NCBI GenBank assembly: GCA_947461985.1 | Contig: CANHNT010000074.1 | Span: forward strand, 1-8,498 | DNA length: 8,498 nt | From: Bacteroidota bacterium | GTDB taxonomy: Bacteria > Bacteroidota > Bacteroidia > Chitinophagales > Chitinophagaceae | Reading direction: 5' to 3' | Shown here: piece after piece, positions 1 to 5,470 of the stretch | Layout of the letters: every line of letters starts with the position of its first letter | How positions within the stretch are numbered: the first letter of the stretch is position 1 | Made by a program: the position numbers and the translations under genes | Notes under the pieces: generated by a model | What the model saw: only the letters and a program-made list of their open reading frames with translations | Databases searched by the model: none | Told to the model about the DNA's origin: nothing

Positions 1-672
1 AAATATTTGTGGGAACATACTTATAGTAAAGATGATAATTTTCACATGCGCATCAGTCCGAACGAATATATTTTTATGAGTAGTTGGAATCCTGAAAGTA
101 AAACTGGCTTTCGTTTTTGCTATGAAGTGGTAGATGGCACGCTCATTAAAGAAAAAGTTATGGCAGACAAATGTGATTATGATACGATAAAGAAACAATG
201 GAGTTTATCTGAAGTTTATGTACGATATAATACTGCTTTGGGTGAAAAATTAGTTCATCATAAAAACCTCATCCGTAAATACAATGTTTCTCCTAGTGAT
301 TTAATTGAACGCAGAGAAGCTAAACAACGAATGACTACCACTCAATTAAATGCCTACATTAAAAAACAAACTGAACGGGGAAGTGAAAATTTGAGTGAAT
401 ATTATATAGAAAAATACAGGCGCACAGCGGCCCCATTTTCGGCATTTGTACTTTCTATAATAGGAGCATGCATAGCCTCAAGAAAAGTGAGGGGAGGCAG
501 TGGTATTCATTTAGCCATTGGATTAATGATTAGTGCGATTTATATTTTCATGATGCAATTTTCTACCACATTCGCAATCAAAGGCAATCTTTCTCCACTT
601 TTAGCGGTTTGGATACCCAATATTTTATTCAGCATTTTGGCTTTCTTTATTTATAGAAAGTATTCTAAATAA
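1..672 (+). CDS. LptF/LptG-family permease, C-terminal part (5' truncated by window edge)
   Basis: The reading frame is open from base 1 to the TAA at 670-672, giving 223 residues; the true start lies upstream. LptF and LptG are the inner-membrane permease subunits of the ATP-driven machine that pulls lipopolysaccharide out of the inner membrane and hands it to the periplasmic bridge. The first ~135 residues visible are hydrophilic and fit the end of the periplasmic jelly-roll domain. The family's C-terminal membrane block follows: an R-R-T-A-A-P-F entry, a helix with SIIGACIAS, the loop RKVRGGSGIHLAIG, a second helix, and a last helix introduced by AVWIPNILF. The WIPN motif and the RGG loop are typical of Bacteroidota LptF/LptG proteins. 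I cannot say from this fragment whether it is the LptF or the LptG paralogue. No clear terminator follows; the next gene starts 143 bases downstream with its own promoter box. Confidence 0.88.
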   Translation, partial: KYLWEHTYSKDDNFHMRISPNEYIFMSSWNPESKTGFRFCYEVVDGTLIKEKVMADKCDYDTIKKQWSLSEVYVRYNTALGEKLVHHKNLIRKYNVSPSDLIERREAKQRMTTTQLNAYIKKQTERGSENLSEYYIEKYRRTAAPFSAFVLSIIGACIASRKVRGGSGIHLAIGLMISAIYIFMMQFSTTFAIKGNLSPLLAVWIPNILFSILAFFIYRKYSK

Positions 673-802
673 CGATTTGAGGTGAAGAATTACTTTTAAA
701 ATATTTTCTACTTTGCAAATAGATTAAAATTTCTAAATTCTACTACTTAAAACATCCAAAAAATAGTGTTTTTTTCTTTTTTTATGATTGAAAATTTCAT
801 GT

Positions 803-810
803 TACTTTTG
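803..810 (+). promoter_or_regulatory. -7 promoter box (TACTTTTG) for the NuoG-like gene
   Basis: TACTTTTG matches the Bacteroidota -7 consensus TAnnTTTG. It ends only five bases before the ATG at 816, so transcription should begin at or next to the start codon. The expected -33 TTG is poor; only a T-rich run lies at about 771-783. This box also argues against the in-frame GTG at 810, which would sit inside the promoter. Confidence 0.6.
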
Positions 811-815
811 TGGGC

Positions 816-1883
816 ATGAGCGACGTTCAAACTCCAGTAAAAAGTACACTAACCGTTACGGTTGATAATATCACTATAGAAGTAGCCCCTGGTACTACTG
901 TTTTGCAAGCTGCCCGAATGATTGGTGGTGATGTAACGCCTCCTGCCATGTGCTATTACAGCAAATTAGAAGGCAGTGGTGGAAAATGCAGAACGTGTTT
1001 GGTGGAAATTTCAGCAGGATCAGCTAAAGATCCACGTCCAATGCCTAAATTACAAGCTAGTTGCAGAACAGGCGTTATGGATGGCATGGTTGTGAAAAAC
1101 ATTACCAGCGATAAAGTTCCTGATGCAAGAGCAGGTGTAGTAGAATTTTTATTGATGAATCATCCGCTGGATTGTCCAATTTGTGACCAAGCAGGTGAAT
1201 GTCATTTGCAAGATTTAGGATATGAACATGGTAAGGCTGGCACTCGTTTTGAGTTTGAAAGACGCACCTTTGAAAAAGAAGATATTGGTCCGCATATTTC
1301 GTTGCACATGAATCGTTGTATTTTGTGTTACAGATGTACTTATGTTGCTGACCAAATTACCAATACGCGTTGTCATGGAGTATTAGACCGGGGTGATCAT
1401 GCTCAAATTTCTACATTAATTTCTAAAGCAATTGATAATGATTTTAGTGGAAATATGATTGATGTGTGTCCAGTAGGTGCATTAACCGATAGAACATTCC
1501 GTTTTAAAAATCGGGTTTGGTTTACAAAACCAGTATTAGCACACAGAAATTGTGACAAGTGCTGTGGTGAAGTTACCTTATGGTACAGAGGCGATGATGT
1601 GTTGAGGGTAACAGCTCGTAAGGACCAATGGGGTGAAGTTGAAAATAACACAAAAGACGGCAAAACAGGTTGGATTTGTAACACTTGCCGTTTCGATAAA
1701 AAAGATACAAAAGATTGGACCATTGAGGGACCTATGAAAGTAAGTCGACACAGCGTTATTTCTCAAGGTCAATATTTGAAAACGGTTAAAGGTGCTGAAA
1801 CATTTACAAAAGTAATGGGAGGCAGAGATCCTAAAATTTTGATGCATATTCACGATGTGAGTGATGTAAACCCGGATAAATAA
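816..1883 (+). CDS. nuoG: NADH-quinone oxidoreductase subunit G-like iron-sulfur protein (short form)
   Basis: This 355-residue protein is the electron-wire subunit of respiratory complex I, passing electrons from the NADH module towards quinone on the cytoplasmic side. Cluster ligands are visible in order. C46, C58, C61 and C83 form the 2Fe-2S (N1b) site. H116, C120, C123 and C129 form the His-Cys 4Fe-4S (N5) site. C168, C171, C174 and C218 (CxxCxxC then CPVGAL) form the N4 site. A final group, C246, C249/C250, C288 and C291, resembles an N7-type site. The protein ends about 65 residues later, after WTIEGP and RHSVIS motifs, so the large molybdopterin-like domain of ~900-residue NuoG proteins is absent; short forms are usual in Bacteroidota. 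I chose ATG 816 over GTG 810 because the promoter box overlaps the latter. No other nuo gene lies on either side, which is odd. The next gene starts 13 bases downstream and is probably co-transcribed. Confidence 0.9.
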   Translation: MSDVQTPVKSTLTVTVDNITIEVAPGTTVLQAARMIGGDVTPPAMCYYSKLEGSGGKCRTCLVEISAGSAKDPRPMPKLQASCRTGVMDGMVVKNITSDKVPDARAGVVEFLLMNHPLDCPICDQAGECHLQDLGYEHGKAGTRFEFERRTFEKEDIGPHISLHMNRCILCYRCTYVADQITNTRCHGVLDRGDHAQISTLISKAIDNDFSGNMIDVCPVGALTDRTFRFKNRVWFTKPVLAHRNCDKCCGEVTLWYRGDDVLRVTARKDQWGEVENNTKDGKTGWICNTCRFDKKDTKDWTIEGPMKVSRHSVISQGQYLKTVKGAETFTKVMGGRDPKILMHIHDVSDVNPDK

Positions 1884-1896
1884 TTTTTAGGGCTTT

Positions 1897-2205
1897 ATGT
1901 TTGAAAAACTTCAACGACATTGGAAAGTAGGTGGCACACAATTGTTTTTAATATTGTGCGTGTTTGCTATTACAGGCACAACGACTGCTTATATTTCAAG
2001 AATGATTACAACTTGGATAGGTTTTACTCCCGACTCTCCTTTATGGCAACGAGCGTTGTTAAGAGGCTCGGTTTTGTTGTTCGGCTACCAAGTTATTATT
2101 TTATTGGTATCTATTCCTTTTGGTCAGTTTCAGTTTTTTTGGAACTATGAAAAAAAGATATTGAGACGATTTGGACTGATGAAAAATTCAGAATCTAAAA
2201 GCTAA
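1897..2205 (+). CDS. Small membrane protein (DUF6787-like), function unknown
   Basis: This is a 102-residue protein with two predicted membrane segments, about residues 13-34 and 52-74. The ends are basic (KLQRHWKVGG at the N-terminus, KKILRRFGLMK near the C-terminus). Before the tail is a well-defined motif, VSIPFGQFQFFWNYEKK, with aromatic and charged residues at the membrane face. From memory, small Bacteroidota proteins with a WKV start and a SIPFGQF motif belong to a domain of unknown function (I believe DUF6787), and some have been labelled prolipoprotein diacylglyceryl transferase; that label is not supported by length or motifs here. It begins 13 bases after the NuoG-like stop codon, with no room for a good promoter, so it is likely the second gene of that transcript. 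Whether it has any link to complex I is unknown. Confidence 0.78.
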   Translation: MFEKLQRHWKVGGTQLFLILCVFAITGTTTAYISRMITTWIGFTPDSPLWQRALLRGSVLLFGYQVIILLVSIPFGQFQFFWNYEKKILRRFGLMKNSESKS

Positions 2206-2250
2206 AAGAACCATTCTTATTTGCATTTGTAGTTTAAGATATATGCTTAT

Positions 2251-2271
2251 GTTTTGTGTGATTCATAAAAC
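2251..2271. terminator. Weak hairpin between convergent genes
   Basis: GTTTTGTG (2251-2258) can pair with CATAAAAC (2264-2271), with one G-U pair, around a five-base loop. It lies in the 112-base gap where the NuoG unit and the minus-strand membrane gene converge, which is where a terminator is expected. The stem is AT-rich and neither strand has a proper U-tract after it, so it may be meaningless. I see nothing else in this gap. Confidence 0.22.
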
Positions 2272-2317
2272 GAACTATCATTTCCAATATCAGTTGAAAA
2301 TTATAAACGTATATAAA

Positions 2318-2719
2318 TTATCTTTTTGCAATTTTTCCTGCTAATAAAGAAAACAACATATATGATATACAAGAAGTAGCTGCAACCCATAATGGATGTG
2401 GAATAGTAATAAAAATCATCAAGCCACCTAATAATAATAAAAAGCCAACGGTTGCTGAAGCGTATATTTTATAAGGATCGGGAGCAATTCTTGCGGCTAT
2501 ATATCCACCAAAAAAACTACTTACCATATATCCTGCAATGAGGATTAAAAACGCATTCATAGGCATCGTTTTCATCGCATCTAAATACTCTTGATTGCCA
2601 GGATTTTTCACATTCATTGGATAAGAATGACTCATCCAACCTTCAAAAAGCGTAATCACAAAAAATGACAATACAAGTCCTAAAACGATTCCTATTACTA
2701 ATTTAACTAATGGGTGCAT
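2318..2719 (-). CDS. Four-helix integral membrane protein, function unknown
   Basis: I do not recognise a named family. The 133-residue product is hydrophobic, with four likely membrane segments at about residues 5-25, 54-78, 86-106 and 110-128. A hydrophilic loop (about 27-53) contains YPMNVKNPGNQEY. The second helix carries small-residue packing (FFGGYIAARIAP), and the C-terminus is basic (AGKIAKR). There is no cleavable signal peptide and no catalytic motif I can name. The ATG lies 7 bases after the stop of the DinB-like gene on the same strand, so the two are almost certainly one transcript. The pairing suggests a shared condition of expression but no specific role. Confidence 0.75.
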   Translation of the reverse strand: MHPLVKLVIGIVLGLVLSFFVITLFEGWMSHSYPMNVKNPGNQEYLDAMKTMPMNAFLILIAGYMVSSFFGGYIAARIAPDPYKIYASATVGFLLLLGGLMIFITIPHPLWVAATSCISYMLFSLLAGKIAKR

Positions 2720-2726
2720 ATGTATG

Positions 2727-3182
2727 TTATAGTTGATTAAATTGTCTTAAATGATGATGTGCATGTTTATGCAATAAATGTGTCCATTCTTCAAAGTTCA
2801 GGTTGCCAAAAAATGGATTTAATATTCTTTTTTCTTGGTCGTTTCCAAACGTTGAAAAAAAAGTTTGAATATCTTTTGCTAACACTGAAATTGATTCTTG
2901 AATGGTTGGACAAACCGCTGGTGCCGGTTCATTTGGCAAATATGGATTCGGTGTATTGTCTCTAAATGGTTTATCACTCATCATAAACTGAAACATTTTT
3001 TGAGTTGTTTCTTCATCATTAATTGCTGCTGAAGGCATTAAACCACTAGCCTGACGAAAAGCATAACTCATGTGTTCAATCATTTGATGCACATTCATTT
3101 TACCAAAAACAGGTTTTGTACTTGGCTCAATTGAGGAAAGTATTTTTAAATATTCAAATTGAAAATATTCAATCTTACTCAT
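2727..3182 (-). CDS. DUF1569 / DinB-like superfamily protein
   Basis: This 151-residue soluble protein fits the DinB/YfiT-like four-helix-bundle superfamily, DUF1569 branch. Two histidine-rich signatures support this. The first is FGKMNVHQMIEHM at residues 26-38, with H32 and H37. The second is near the C-terminus, FFGNLNFEEWTHLLHKHAHHHLRQF at residues 124-148 (key residues W133, H138, H140, H142-144 and the LRQF end). In the superfamily, histidines from separate helices bind a divalent metal, and some members are thiol-dependent transferases; the substrate of this one is unknown. A likely -7 box ends 20 bases before the ATG, and the gene is followed closely by the four-helix membrane gene. 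It is well separated from arsR by a terminator, so it probably has its own transcription start. Confidence 0.82.
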   Translation of the reverse strand: MSKIEYFQFEYLKILSSIEPSTKPVFGKMNVHQMIEHMSYAFRQASGLMPSAAINDEETTQKMFQFMMSDKPFRDNTPNPYLPNEPAPAVCPTIQESISVLAKDIQTFFSTFGNDQEKRILNPFFGNLNFEEWTHLLHKHAHHHLRQFNQL

Positions 3183-3202
3183 TGCTTTTTAATTAATTTC
3201 AT

Positions 3203-3210
3203 CAAAAGTA
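3203..3210 (-). promoter_or_regulatory. -7 promoter box (TACTTTTG) for the DinB-like operon
   Basis: Read on the minus strand the bases are TACTTTTG, a full match to TAnnTTTG. The box ends 20 bases before the ATG at 3182, giving a short A/T-rich leader (ATTAATTAAAAAGCA just before the ATG). The upstream -33 region overlaps the U-tract of the arsR terminator and has no clean TTG. Confidence 0.5.
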
Positions 3211-3226
3211 TCGAAAAAAAACGCAT

Positions 3227-3255
3227 AAAAAAAACCTACTCAAAAAGCAGGCTTT
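3227..3255 (-). terminator. Intrinsic terminator of arsR
   Basis: On the minus strand the order is AAAG-CCTGC, a seven-base loop TTTTTGA, GTAGG, then eight Ts. The stem is five pairs (one G-U), extendable by A-T pairs past an unpaired G. It begins about 20 bases after the arsR stop codon, and its U-tract runs into the promoter region of the next operon. Confidence 0.65.
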
Positions 3256-3274
3256 ATCCTTTTATTTAAAGCAA

Positions 3275-3631
3275 TTAATTATCTTCATTCTCCAATAATT
3301 CTTTCACAAAAACATTCACTTCATCTAAACGAGGCGTGTTTAATGAGTAATGAATATTTTTTCCATCACGTGTAGTTTGAACAAACTCTGCACGACGCAA
3401 AATGGCTAAATGTTGAGAAGCAACAGATTGTTCAACTCTTAATTTTACATAAATTTCTGTAACAGTTAAATTACTTTTTTCTTCAAGCAATTTTATGATA
3501 GACTGACGCAATTTATGGTTGATCGCTCTTAAAATAGCAGCTGCTTTTTTTACTTCTAAATAATTTATAGCACCACTTCCTATTGTTTTTTCATTGACTG
3601 AAATGATGTTTGAAGAATAATTTTCACTCAT
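3275..3631 (-). CDS. ArsR-type winged-helix transcriptional regulator without cysteines
   Basis: This is a 118-residue DNA-binding protein of the ArsR fold. The winged helix spans about residues 27-98. It contains AAILRAINHKLRQSIIKLL (helices 1-2), the recognition helix region EQSVASQHLAILRRAEFV (67-84), and the wing TTRDGKNIHYSLN (86-98). ArsR proteins normally bind as dimers at promoters and are released by a ligand. Classical metal-sensing members carry an ELCVCDL-type cysteine pair, but this protein has no cysteine at all, so it is not a thiol-based arsenic, metal or sulfur sensor; its signal is unknown. About 25 residues precede the fold and may be disordered. It has a separate promoter with a full -7 box, a direct repeat over that promoter suggesting autoregulation, a 5' leader of about 55 bases and its own terminator. 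No obvious target gene is adjacent. Confidence 0.87.
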   Translation of the reverse strand: MSENYSSNIISVNEKTIGSGAINYLEVKKAAAILRAINHKLRQSIIKLLEEKSNLTVTEIYVKLRVEQSVASQHLAILRRAEFVQTTRDGKNIHYSLNTPRLDEVNVFVKELLENEDN

Positions 3632-3662
3632 TTAATTATTTTTTATATAGTTTATTTTAAAT

Positions 3663-3707
3663 ATGTACTAAGCACAATATCATTAATGTTACAAATGTAC
3701 TTAAGCA
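3663..3707. repeat. Direct repeat pair at the arsR promoter, candidate operator
   Basis: ATGTACTAAGCA (3663-3674) and ATGTACTTAAGCA (3695-3707) are the same sequence apart from one inserted T. Their starts are 32 bases apart, close to three helical turns. The second copy overlaps the arsR -7 box and the first lies just inside the expected transcript. That placement suits a repressor-binding site, most simply autoregulation by the ArsR-type protein; this is inference. Confidence 0.45.
3683..3699 (-). repeat. 17-base element at the arsR promoter, identical to one before ridA
   Basis: The minus strand reads TACATTTGTAACATTAA. The same 17 bases occur on the plus strand at 4437-4453. The first eight bases are the -7 box; the remaining nine extend over the expected transcription start, where no promoter consensus requires them. 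Confidence 0.6.
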
Positions 3708-3725
3708 GAGATGTAAAAATACAAA
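3692..3725 (-). promoter_or_regulatory. arsR promoter (-33 TTTG, -7 TACATTTG)
   Basis: Read on the minus strand, TTTG (3725-3722) is followed after 22 bases by TACATTTG (3699-3692). Both elements match the Bacteroidota promoter consensus and the spacing is in the accepted range. Transcription should start near 3685-3687, leaving a leader of roughly 55 bases before the ATG at 3631. This is the best complete promoter in the window. Confidence 0.65.
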
Positions 3726-3745
3726 TATTGTTAAAAAATAAATGT

Positions 3746-4390
3746 TTATAACTTGTTTATTTTGTTAATATAGACGTTTTTCATGTAAAAAGGTTCAGAA
3801 ATGAATAAATCAGCAAATTTTTCCCCCTCTATTTCACTTAAACAGGAGTCCATTATATTTTTTTCATTGATTATAAGTGGTGTAAACTCAAGTTTTTGCG
3901 CTTCATTTTTATTATCTGTAGAAAATAATGTTATTTTTTTATCCTCACAAAGTACTTCTAAATCGCTCTCATTAATAACTGAAGGCTCCATGATATACTT
4001 TTTTTGAGCATCAAATAATGCAAAATAATATTCCTTTTCTCTGGCTTCTATAACAACTCCAAAAGAATTCATTGAATTTACAATTGAAGCGAATAAATCT
4101 AATTTATTAATTAGCACGAGTGGCAGCGAATGTGCATAGGCTATTCCTTTGGCTGTGGCTAATGAAATACGTAAACCTGTGTATGAACCGGGACCATTTA
4201 AAACGCATACAGTTTGCAAATCCTTCCACGATATGTTCAACTCATTCATTACTTCATCGATATGAGAATGAATAAACTTACTGTGATCATTTTGAATATT
4301 ATTTTGTCTGATTGCAAAATGCTTATTTTCATCAAATAATAAAATAGTTGATTGCGGACCCGATGTATCTATATATAAATTAAACGACAT
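3746..4390 (-). CDS. tsaB: tRNA threonylcarbamoyladenosine biosynthesis protein TsaB
   Basis: TsaB is the non-catalytic partner that binds TsaD, with TsaE, to place the threonylcarbamoyl group on A37 of ANN-decoding tRNAs in the cytoplasm. The 214-residue product has the family's ASKHA-type N-terminal lobe: YIDTSG at residues 6-11 and the hallmark LNGPGSYTGLRISLATAKG at 64-82. EAREKEYYFALFD at 115-127 corresponds to the usual DARR-x-E-V-Y segment, with E where D is common. The C-terminus has the EPFYMKNVYI motif (199-208). The length is slightly below that of the E. coli protein (~230). It is expressed alone: a promoter box lies immediately upstream, ridA is divergent, and the downstream arsR has its own promoter. 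I see no convincing terminator in the 114 bases before arsR. The start at 4390 is the only ATG consistent with the N-terminal strand. Confidence 0.92.
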   Translation of the reverse strand: MSFNLYIDTSGPQSTILLFDENKHFAIRQNNIQNDHSKFIHSHIDEVMNELNISWKDLQTVCVLNGPGSYTGLRISLATAKGIAYAHSLPLVLINKLDLFASIVNSMNSFGVVIEAREKEYYFALFDAQKKYIMEPSVINESDLEVLCEDKKITLFSTDNKNEAQKLEFTPLIINEKNIMDSCLSEIEGEKFADLFISEPFYMKNVYINKINKL

Positions 4391-4394
4391 CCTG

Positions 4395-4402
4395 CAAATG
4401 TA
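4395..4402 (-). promoter_or_regulatory. -7 promoter box (TACATTTG) for tsaB
   Basis: The minus strand reads TACATTTG and ends four bases before the tsaB ATG (4390). Transcription is therefore expected at or beside the start codon. The -33 position has only a TTTCAT-like partial match. The box is one arm of a 10-base inverted repeat shared with the ridA promoter. Confidence 0.6.
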
Positions 4403-4444
4403 ATTTAAATCATTTAGCGAAATGAAAGTGGTTGATTACATTTG
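4395..4444. repeat. 10-base inverted repeat formed by the divergent tsaB and ridA promoters
   Basis: CAAATGTAAT (4395-4404) and ATTACATTTG (4435-4444) are perfect reverse complements separated by 30 bases. Each arm contains the -7 box of one of the two divergent genes, so much of the symmetry follows from the shared promoter consensus. Confidence 0.6.
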
Positions 4445-4453
4445 TAACATTAA
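4437..4453 (+). promoter_or_regulatory. ridA promoter: -7 box TACATTTG plus the 17-base shared element
   Basis: TACATTTG at 4437-4444 is a full TAnnTTTG match, 21 bases before the ridA ATG. A partial -33 element (TTTA, 4413-4416) lies 20 bases upstream. The box plus the following nine bases, TACATTTGTAACATTAA, is identical to the arsR promoter region on the other strand. Confidence 0.6.
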
Positions 4454-4465
4454 ATTTATTTATAC

Positions 4466-4846
4466 ATGAAAAATATTATTACAACAAATCATGCACCTGC
4501 ACCAATAGGCCCTTACAATCAAGCAGTAGAAGTACATGGGATGCTTTTTATTTCTGGTCAAATTGCGTTGGTACCGGGCACAGATAGCATTACGATGGAA
4601 ACTGTGGAAAATGAAACTACACAAGTAATGAAAAACCTAGAAGCCATTTTACAGGAAGCTGGATTGACATTTGATCATGTAGTAAAAACGTCTATTTTCT
4701 TAAGCGATATGAAATTATTTGCACAAGTAAATGCTGTTTATGCTCACTATTTTACAAAAGATTTCCCAGCTCGTGAAACAGTAGCAGTCTTAGGTTTGCC
4801 AAGAGGAGTTAATGTTGAAATTTCTGTGATTGCAGCTCGTCACTAA
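4466..4846 (+). CDS. ridA: RidA family enamine/imine deaminase
   Basis: RidA (YjgF/YER057c/UK114) hydrolyses reactive 2-aminoacrylate and other enamines or imines released by PLP enzymes such as threonine dehydratase, giving the keto acid and ammonia in the cytoplasm. The 126-residue length is standard. Family features are in order: the N-terminal APAPIGPYNQAV with Y17, LFISGQIAL with S30, the central helix and VVKTSIFLSDM, and the C-terminal PARETVAV and NVEISVIAA. R103 in PAR is the conserved arginine that binds the substrate carboxylate, and E119 matches the glutamate that positions the catalytic water. The cysteine found near this arginine in E. coli RidA is replaced (T105), which is common and does not rule out activity. 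A full -7 box lies 21 bases upstream, and the leader before the ATG is A/T-rich with no Shine-Dalgarno sequence. Confidence 0.92.
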   Translation: MKNIITTNHAPAPIGPYNQAVEVHGMLFISGQIALVPGTDSITMETVENETTQVMKNLEAILQEAGLTFDHVVKTSIFLSDMKLFAQVNAVYAHYFTKDFPARETVAVLGLPRGVNVEISVIAARH

Positions 4847-4860
4847 TGTTAATTATTTTC

Positions 4861-4886
4861 AAATGTAAAAAATATTTTTTACATTT
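4861..4886. repeat. 26-base perfect palindrome downstream of ridA
   Basis: The half-sequence AAATGTAAAAAAT is followed immediately by its reverse complement, with no spacer. It begins 14 bases after the ridA stop. The right arm contains most of a -7-like box for the next gene (TACATTTA, 4880-4887), and the left arm gives a full TACATTTG (4867-4860) on the minus strand. It could be a regulator-binding site or a weak AT-only terminator. Confidence 0.7.
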
Positions 4887-4895
4887 ATAACTTAA
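4880..4895 (+). promoter_or_regulatory. Probable promoter for the 165-residue membrane gene
   Basis: TACATTTA differs from TAnnTTTG by the last base. TTTC (4857-4860) lies 19 bases upstream as a partial -33 element. The stretch TACATTTATAACTTAA aligns with the 17-base arsR/ridA element with one substitution and one missing base. The start codon is at 4910. Confidence 0.4.
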
Positions 4896-4909
4896 TAAAA
4901 ATAAAAAAT

Positions 4910-5407
4910 ATGGAAAACAATCAAGACATTTTAATTCAAAATGAAACTACAAACAAGCTCCCTCAGATGCTTAATGTGCTAACTATTTTAACAATTGTAG
5001 GTAGTGCCGTTGCATTAATTGGTAGTATCTACAATTATTTTACTGTATGCAAATCAGTAGAAGATTTAACTACCAAACTTGAAGATTTAGATTTAGGTAA
5101 TGGCACCATGGCAAAAATGATGCAATCATCATTAGAAATTGCAAATAAAAATTGTGAAAACAAATTGACAATTTTATTGATAACTATTGTAGGTTCATTA
5201 CTTTGCTTATTTGGAGCCTTATTAATGAGAAAATTAAAAAAACAAGGATTTTTGATATATACAGCAGGAGAATTAATTACTCCATTAGCTTCTATTGTGA
5301 TTTTAGGTTTAGGCTCAATGATGGGAATGTTAATGCTAACAGGATTAATTGTTCCTATTGTATTCATTATTTTATATGGATTACAACGCAAGCATTTAGT
5401 AAACTAA
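4910..5407 (+). CDS. Four-helix membrane protein with a paired-cysteine loop, function unknown
   Basis: I do not recognise a named family. The 165-residue product has a polar N-terminus of about 18 residues and likely membrane helices at about 20-44, 84-106, 114-134 and 138-158. The segment between helices 2 and 3 is strongly basic (RKLKKQ), so by the positive-inside rule it is cytoplasmic. That places the 39-residue loop between helices 1 and 2 (45-83) outside the membrane. The loop is bounded by C47 and C82, which could form a disulfide. The gene follows ridA by 63 bases, over a perfect palindrome and a probable promoter, and ends 18 bases before a strong terminator, so it may be monocistronic or read through from ridA. 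The A-rich leader before the ATG suits Bacteroidota translation initiation. Confidence 0.75.
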   Translation: MENNQDILIQNETTNKLPQMLNVLTILTIVGSAVALIGSIYNYFTVCKSVEDLTTKLEDLDLGNGTMAKMMQSSLEIANKNCENKLTILLITIVGSLLCLFGALLMRKLKKQGFLIYTAGELITPLASIVILGLGSMMGMLMLTGLIVPIVFIILYGLQRKHLVN

Positions 5408-5424
5408 CCCTAGGTTTTATATAC

Positions 5425-5461
5425 AAAAAAAAGAGCTATTCATACGAATAGCTCTTTTTTT
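5425..5461. terminator. Strong bidirectional intrinsic terminator
   Basis: Eight As precede GAGCTATTC, the loop ATAC, GAATAGCTC and seven Ts. The core is nine perfect pairs, extended by seven A-T pairs. It serves the membrane gene ending at 5407 and, on the other strand, the glycosyltransferase pair ending at 5537. Confidence 0.9.
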
Positions 5462-5470
5462 ATTTTAGAC

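Noticed and set aside
810..818. GTG at 810 as the start of the NuoG-like gene
   Set aside because: It lies within the -7 promoter box and only two codons before a good ATG, so ATG 816 is preferred.
1403..1853. Minus-strand open frames of 91 and 106 codons within the NuoG-like gene
   Set aside because: They lie entirely opposite a strongly conserved coding region, have no recognisable motifs and no promoter box; they are shadows.
3660..3745. Riboswitch or small RNA between tsaB and arsR
   Set aside because: Only promoter elements and short direct repeats are visible; no extended conserved stem structure can be drawn.
3801..4007. Plus-strand 68-codon frame opposite tsaB
   Set aside because: It is low-complexity, serine- and isoleucine-rich antisense translation of an AT-rich gene, with no independent support.
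5035..5391. Minus-strand 118-codon frame opposite the 165-residue membrane gene
   Set aside because: The plus-strand frame has coherent membrane helices, a leader and a terminator; the antisense frame has none of these.
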